Part shown: in pieces, positions 7,219 through 9,027 of the stretch
Layout of the letters: every line of letters begins with the position of its first letter
Position numbering within the stretch: position 1 is the stretch's first letter
From: Haemophilus sp. C1
GTDB lineage: Bacteria; Pseudomonadota; Gammaproteobacteria; Enterobacterales; Pasteurellaceae
Assembly: GCF_001276515.1 (NCBI RefSeq)
Contig: NZ_LDVZ01000035.1
Span: forward strand, 1 to 9,027
Direction: 5' to 3'
DNA: 9,027 bases
The notes under the pieces: model-generated
Databases searched by the model: none
What the model saw: the letters and a program-made list of their open reading frames with translations, nothing else
What the model was told of the DNA's origin: nothing
Program-made: the position numbers and the translations under genes

Positions 7219-8523
7219 ATGCAACTTAAAGCCACTTCGCCACTCGCTGAGTGGCTTTCTTATTTAGAAAAAAGCCATTTTAAACCCATTGATCTCGGTT
7301 TAGATCGTATTAAATCCGTGGCTGAAAAATTGGATTTACTTCATCCCGCTCCTTATGTGATAACTGTGGGGGGGACGAATGGTAAAGGCACCACTTGCCG
7401 CTTATTAGAAACGATTTTGCTTAATCACGGATTACGTGTGGGCGTGTATTCTTCGCCCCATTTATTGCGTTATAATGAGCGAGTACGCATTCAAAATCAA
7501 GATTTACCCGATGAAGAACATACAGCCTCTTTTGCTTTTATTGATGAAAATAAAACGGAATCACTGACTTATTTTGAATTTAGCACCCTTTCTGCCTTGC
7601 ATTTATTTAAGCAAGCAAAGTTAGATGTGGTGATTTTAGAAGTGGGGCTGGGCGGACGTTTAGATGCGACCAATATTGTGGATAGCCATCTTGCGGTGAT
7701 TACTAGCATCGATATTGATCACACCGATTTTCTTGGGGATACCAGAGAAGCCATTGCTTTTGAAAAAGCTGGAATTTTTCGCGAAAATTGCCCTGTCGTG
7801 ATTGGCGAACCTAATGTGCCGCAAACAATGTTAGATCAGGCTGAAAAATTACATTGCCAAGTTGCTCGACGCAATGTGGATTGGTCATTTGAGCAAAATG
7901 CTGAAAATTGGCAATGGCAAAATAAAAAAGTGCGGTTAGAAAATTTACCGTTTTGTCAGATTCCATTGGCGAATGCCGCAACGGCTCTAGCAGCCGTTCA
8001 ATACTTGCCTTTTGATATTTCAGAACAGACTTTGCGAAAATCTTTGCAAGAGGTGGAGTTGGTCGGTCGTTTTCAAGCAATAAAAGCAGATAAACGTGAA
8101 AAATTAGCGGATTACCTTGGCGTACCAGTTGAAACCTTGCCAACAATCATCGTTGATGTGGGGCATAATCCTCATGCCGCAAAATATTTATCTGAAAAAT
8201 TGACCGCACTTAAACATAGCATCGAGGGCAAAATAATTGCCGTATGTGGAATGCTAAAAGATAAAGATGCAAATGGGGTATTTTCGCATTTAACGCCTAT
8301 AATTGACGAATGGTATTGTGTGACCTTAGGCGGTTATCGCGGGCAGTCGGGCGATGAATTAGCTGATAAACTGAAAAGTCATTTCCCACACGTTCAAGCT
8401 ACATCTGATAATTCTGTTATAGATGGTGTGCGTACAGCACTTAAAAGTGCGGTGAAAAATGATGTGGTTTTAGTCTTTGGATCTTTCCACACCGTTGCCG
8501 AATTTTGGGCTGTGGTGGAATAA
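7219..8523 (+). CDS. folC: Bifunctional folylpolyglutamate synthase / dihydrofolate synthase
   Basis: FolC adds glutamate to dihydropteroate to make dihydrofolate and then extends the polyglutamate tail on folates, using ATP, in the cytoplasm. It belongs to the Mur ligase-like family. Visible motifs are the P-loop GGTNGKGTT, SSPHLLRYNERVR, LEVGLGGRLDATN, the catalytic-region HTDFLGDTRE and EKAGIF, and HNPHA at the start of the C-terminal domain. I use the ATG at 7219, one base after the accD stop, because AGAAGA (7205-7210) is then eight bases upstream. An ATG at 7210, overlapping accD by 8 bases, would give 437 residues and is the other common choice; it has no spaced ribosome-binding site. 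The coding start overlaps a terminator-like hairpin. Compared with E. coli, roughly 17 extra residues precede VDVGHNPHA. Three uptake signals lie within the gene. Confidence 0.95.
   Translation: MQLKATSPLAEWLSYLEKSHFKPIDLGLDRIKSVAEKLDLLHPAPYVITVGGTNGKGTTCRLLETILLNHGLRVGVYSSPHLLRYNERVRIQNQDLPDEEHTASFAFIDENKTESLTYFEFSTLSALHLFKQAKLDVVILEVGLGGRLDATNIVDSHLAVITSIDIDHTDFLGDTREAIAFEKAGIFRENCPVVIGEPNVPQTMLDQAEKLHCQVARRNVDWSFEQNAENWQWQNKKVRLENLPFCQIPLANAATALAAVQYLPFDISEQTLRKSLQEVELVGRFQAIKADKREKLADYLGVPVETLPTIIVDVGHNPHAAKYLSEKLTALKHSIEGKIIAVCGMLKDKDANGVFSHLTPIIDEWYCVTLGGYRGQSGDELADKLKSHFPHVQATSDNSVIDGVRTALKSAVKNDVVLVFGSFHTVAEFWAVVE
7228..7258 (+). other. Competing hairpins in the first codons of folC
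   Basis: The 3' arm around 7249-7258 can pair in two ways. AAAGCCACT (7228-7236) and AGTGGCTTT (7250-7258) form a perfect 9-bp stem with a 13-base loop. GCCACTC (7239-7245) and GAGTGGC (7249-7255) form a 7-bp stem with a 3-base loop. The choice arises because GCCACT occurs twice, eight bases apart. TTTCTTATTT follows. This resembles an attenuator or weak terminator between accD and folC, but it is coding sequence and may be chance. Confidence 0.4.
7928..7936 (+). repeat. DNA uptake signal sequence (USS) inside folC
   Basis: Exact AAGTGCGGT on the plus strand, followed by the AT-rich stretch (TAGAAAATTTA) typical of extended uptake signals. Confidence 0.9.
8203..8211 (-). repeat. DNA uptake signal sequence (USS) inside folC, minus orientation
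   Basis: Exact ACCGCACTT, reverse complement of the uptake core, in the C-terminal domain coding region of folC. Confidence 0.9.
8434..8453 (+). repeat. DNA uptake signal (8445-8453) with an imperfect inverted partner
   Basis: AAGTGCGGT at 8445-8453 is exact. ACAGCACTT at 8434-8442 is the inverted form with one mismatch, two bases away, so the pair could form a short stem. It lies in folC, about 70 bases before the stop. Confidence 0.75.
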
Positions 8524-8538
8524 AATTTACCATAAAAT

Positions 8539-8575
8539 AAAGGGCTGACATTTAAAATCAGCCCTTTGTCTTTTT
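8539..8575 (+). terminator. Rho-independent terminator of folC
   Basis: AAAGGGCTGA (8539-8548) and TCAGCCCTTT (8558-8567) form a perfect 10-bp stem with a 9-base loop, then GTCTTTTT. It lies 15 bases after the folC stop. On the minus strand it is followed by ATTTTATGG, so it can also act as a second terminator for the convergent autotransporter gene. Confidence 0.85.
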
Positions 8576-8594
8576 AAAAGGGGATTATCTCCCC
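8576..8594 (-). terminator. Probable terminator of the autotransporter gene
   Basis: On the minus strand GGGGA (8594-8590) pairs with TCCCC (8584-8580) around a 5-base loop, followed by TTTT (8579-8576). The stem is short but GC-rich and lies 10 bases after the autotransporter stop. It is backed up by the bidirectional hairpin at 8539-8567. Confidence 0.55.
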
Positions 8595-8604
8595 AGATTA
8601 ATGA

Positions 8605-9027
8605 TTACCAATGATAGCCAACACCGACACCCGCTGAATAATCCTTACTGGTATTTGCCGTACCGACAAATTTTACAACGGTTTTCCCATTATCAGACAT
8701 TCTTGAATAGCTAACGGCCACAGCTGAAGAGCCTGCAGAAATACCACTACCCGCAGCAAACATTGATTTACCCGGAATAGTCGATTGTGGTAATGCAGCC
8801 GCAGCAGCGATTGTTGCACTTAATCCATTTACGCGTTTATCAAGTTTATTAACGCGATTTTCAAGATGATGAATGCGTTGGTCCATAATACGGATTTCTT
8901 GTGGTTTCATTCCAGTTGGACCTTGAGGACCAATAGGGCCCGTATCTCCTTTATCGCCTTTATCACCCTTATCACCTTTATCACCTTTATCACCTTTATC
9001 ACCTTTATCTCCTTTGTCGCCTTTATC
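8605..9027 (-). CDS. Trimeric autotransporter adhesin, C-terminal part with collagen-like stalk (5' end outside window)
   Basis: Trimeric (type Vc) autotransporters are surface adhesins whose C-terminus forms a 12-strand outer-membrane barrel from three chains. The window holds the last 140 residues; the reading frame stays open to the window edge. Residues 1-39 are 13 collagen-like triplets: nine DKG units, then DTG, PIG, PQG and PTG. Residues 45-73 are a coiled coil with hydrophobic residues spaced 3 and 4 apart (I45, M48, I52, L55, V59, L62, V66, L69, I73). Residues about 74-140 are a YadA-type anchor (ALPQSTIPGKSM, SYSRMSDNGKTVV, GVGYHW at the end), close to the Haemophilus Hia anchor as I recall it. 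An internal Met at position 40 is not the start, since the Gly-X-Y repeat runs through it. The head domain and signal peptide must lie beyond 9027. Which named adhesin this is cannot be told from this end. Confidence 0.9.
   Translation of the reverse strand, partial: DKGDKGDKGDKGDKGDKGDKGDKGDKGDTGPIGPQGPTGMKPQEIRIMDQRIHHLENRVNKLDKRVNGLSATIAAAAALPQSTIPGKSMFAAGSGISAGSSAVAVSYSRMSDNGKTVVKFVGTANTSKDYSAGVGVGYHW
8944..9027 (-). repeat. 9-bp tandem repeat encoding Asp-Lys-Gly
   Basis: On the minus strand the unit GATAAAGGT/C recurs nine times (8947-9027) with few changes (GACAAAGGA, GATAAAGGA, GATAAGGGT) and then decays into a GAT ACG GGC unit. The central copies (8974-9009) are identical or nearly so. 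The period is three codons, so copy-number change would alter stalk length but not reading frame. The array continues past the window edge, so its full copy number is unknown. Confidence 0.9.

Noticed and set aside
8605..8910. Autotransporter as a complete 101-residue protein starting at the Met at 8908-8910
   Set aside because: The Gly-X-Y repeat continues in frame upstream of this Met to the window edge, and the short form would lack a signal peptide.
8944..9027. CRISPR array
   Set aside because: The repeats are 9 bp, directly adjacent without spacers, and encode Asp-Lys-Gly in frame with the autotransporter.

Overview
The window looks like Haemophilus influenzae or a very close relative (H. 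haemolyticus, H. aegyptius). The DNA is AT-rich, and every complete protein resembles its E. coli counterpart closely with Pasteurellaceae features. It also holds eight exact copies of the 9-bp Haemophilus uptake signal AAGTGCGGT on the two strands, where chance would give about 0.07. The related Actinobacillus-type signal (ACAAGCGGT) was not found.

Layout. Positions 2-56 hold a long hairpin terminator, followed leftward by prfC (release factor 3, minus strand, 80-1663). A 178-bp divergent region separates prfC from fabI (enoyl-ACP reductase, plus, 1842-2630) and carries the fabI promoter with a possible FadR site. After a terminator comes rnb (RNase II, plus, 2695-4674), with almost no leader and no visible Shine-Dalgarno sequence. 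A strong hairpin lies between rnb and the convergent degQ/htrA protease gene (minus, 4742-6133). A 193-bp divergent region leads to accD (acetyl-CoA carboxylase beta subunit, 6327-7217) and the tightly coupled folC (folylpolyglutamate/dihydrofolate synthase, to 8523). Terminators for both directions fill 8539-8594. The right edge holds the 3' end of a minus-strand trimeric autotransporter (8605 to beyond 9027) with a collagen-like Gly-X-Y stalk, a coiled-coil neck and a YadA-type anchor.

How the genes relate. fabI and accD serve two ends of fatty-acid synthesis: malonyl-CoA supply and the last reduction of the elongation cycle. folC makes polyglutamylated folates. prfC and rnb act in translation termination and RNA decay. 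DegQ is a periplasmic quality-control protease of the kind that handles envelope proteins, which could include the autotransporter, though nothing here links them directly. No genes are broken, no complete insertion sequence or CRISPR array is present, and there are no tRNA or rRNA genes.

Most of the window is ordinary core genome. The parts that merit a second look are the collagen-stalk autotransporter with its 9-bp tandem repeat, the competing hairpins in the first codons of folC, the leader-poor rnb start next to the fabI terminator, the FadR-like site at fabI, and the insertion-sequence-end-like sequence of the prfC terminator.
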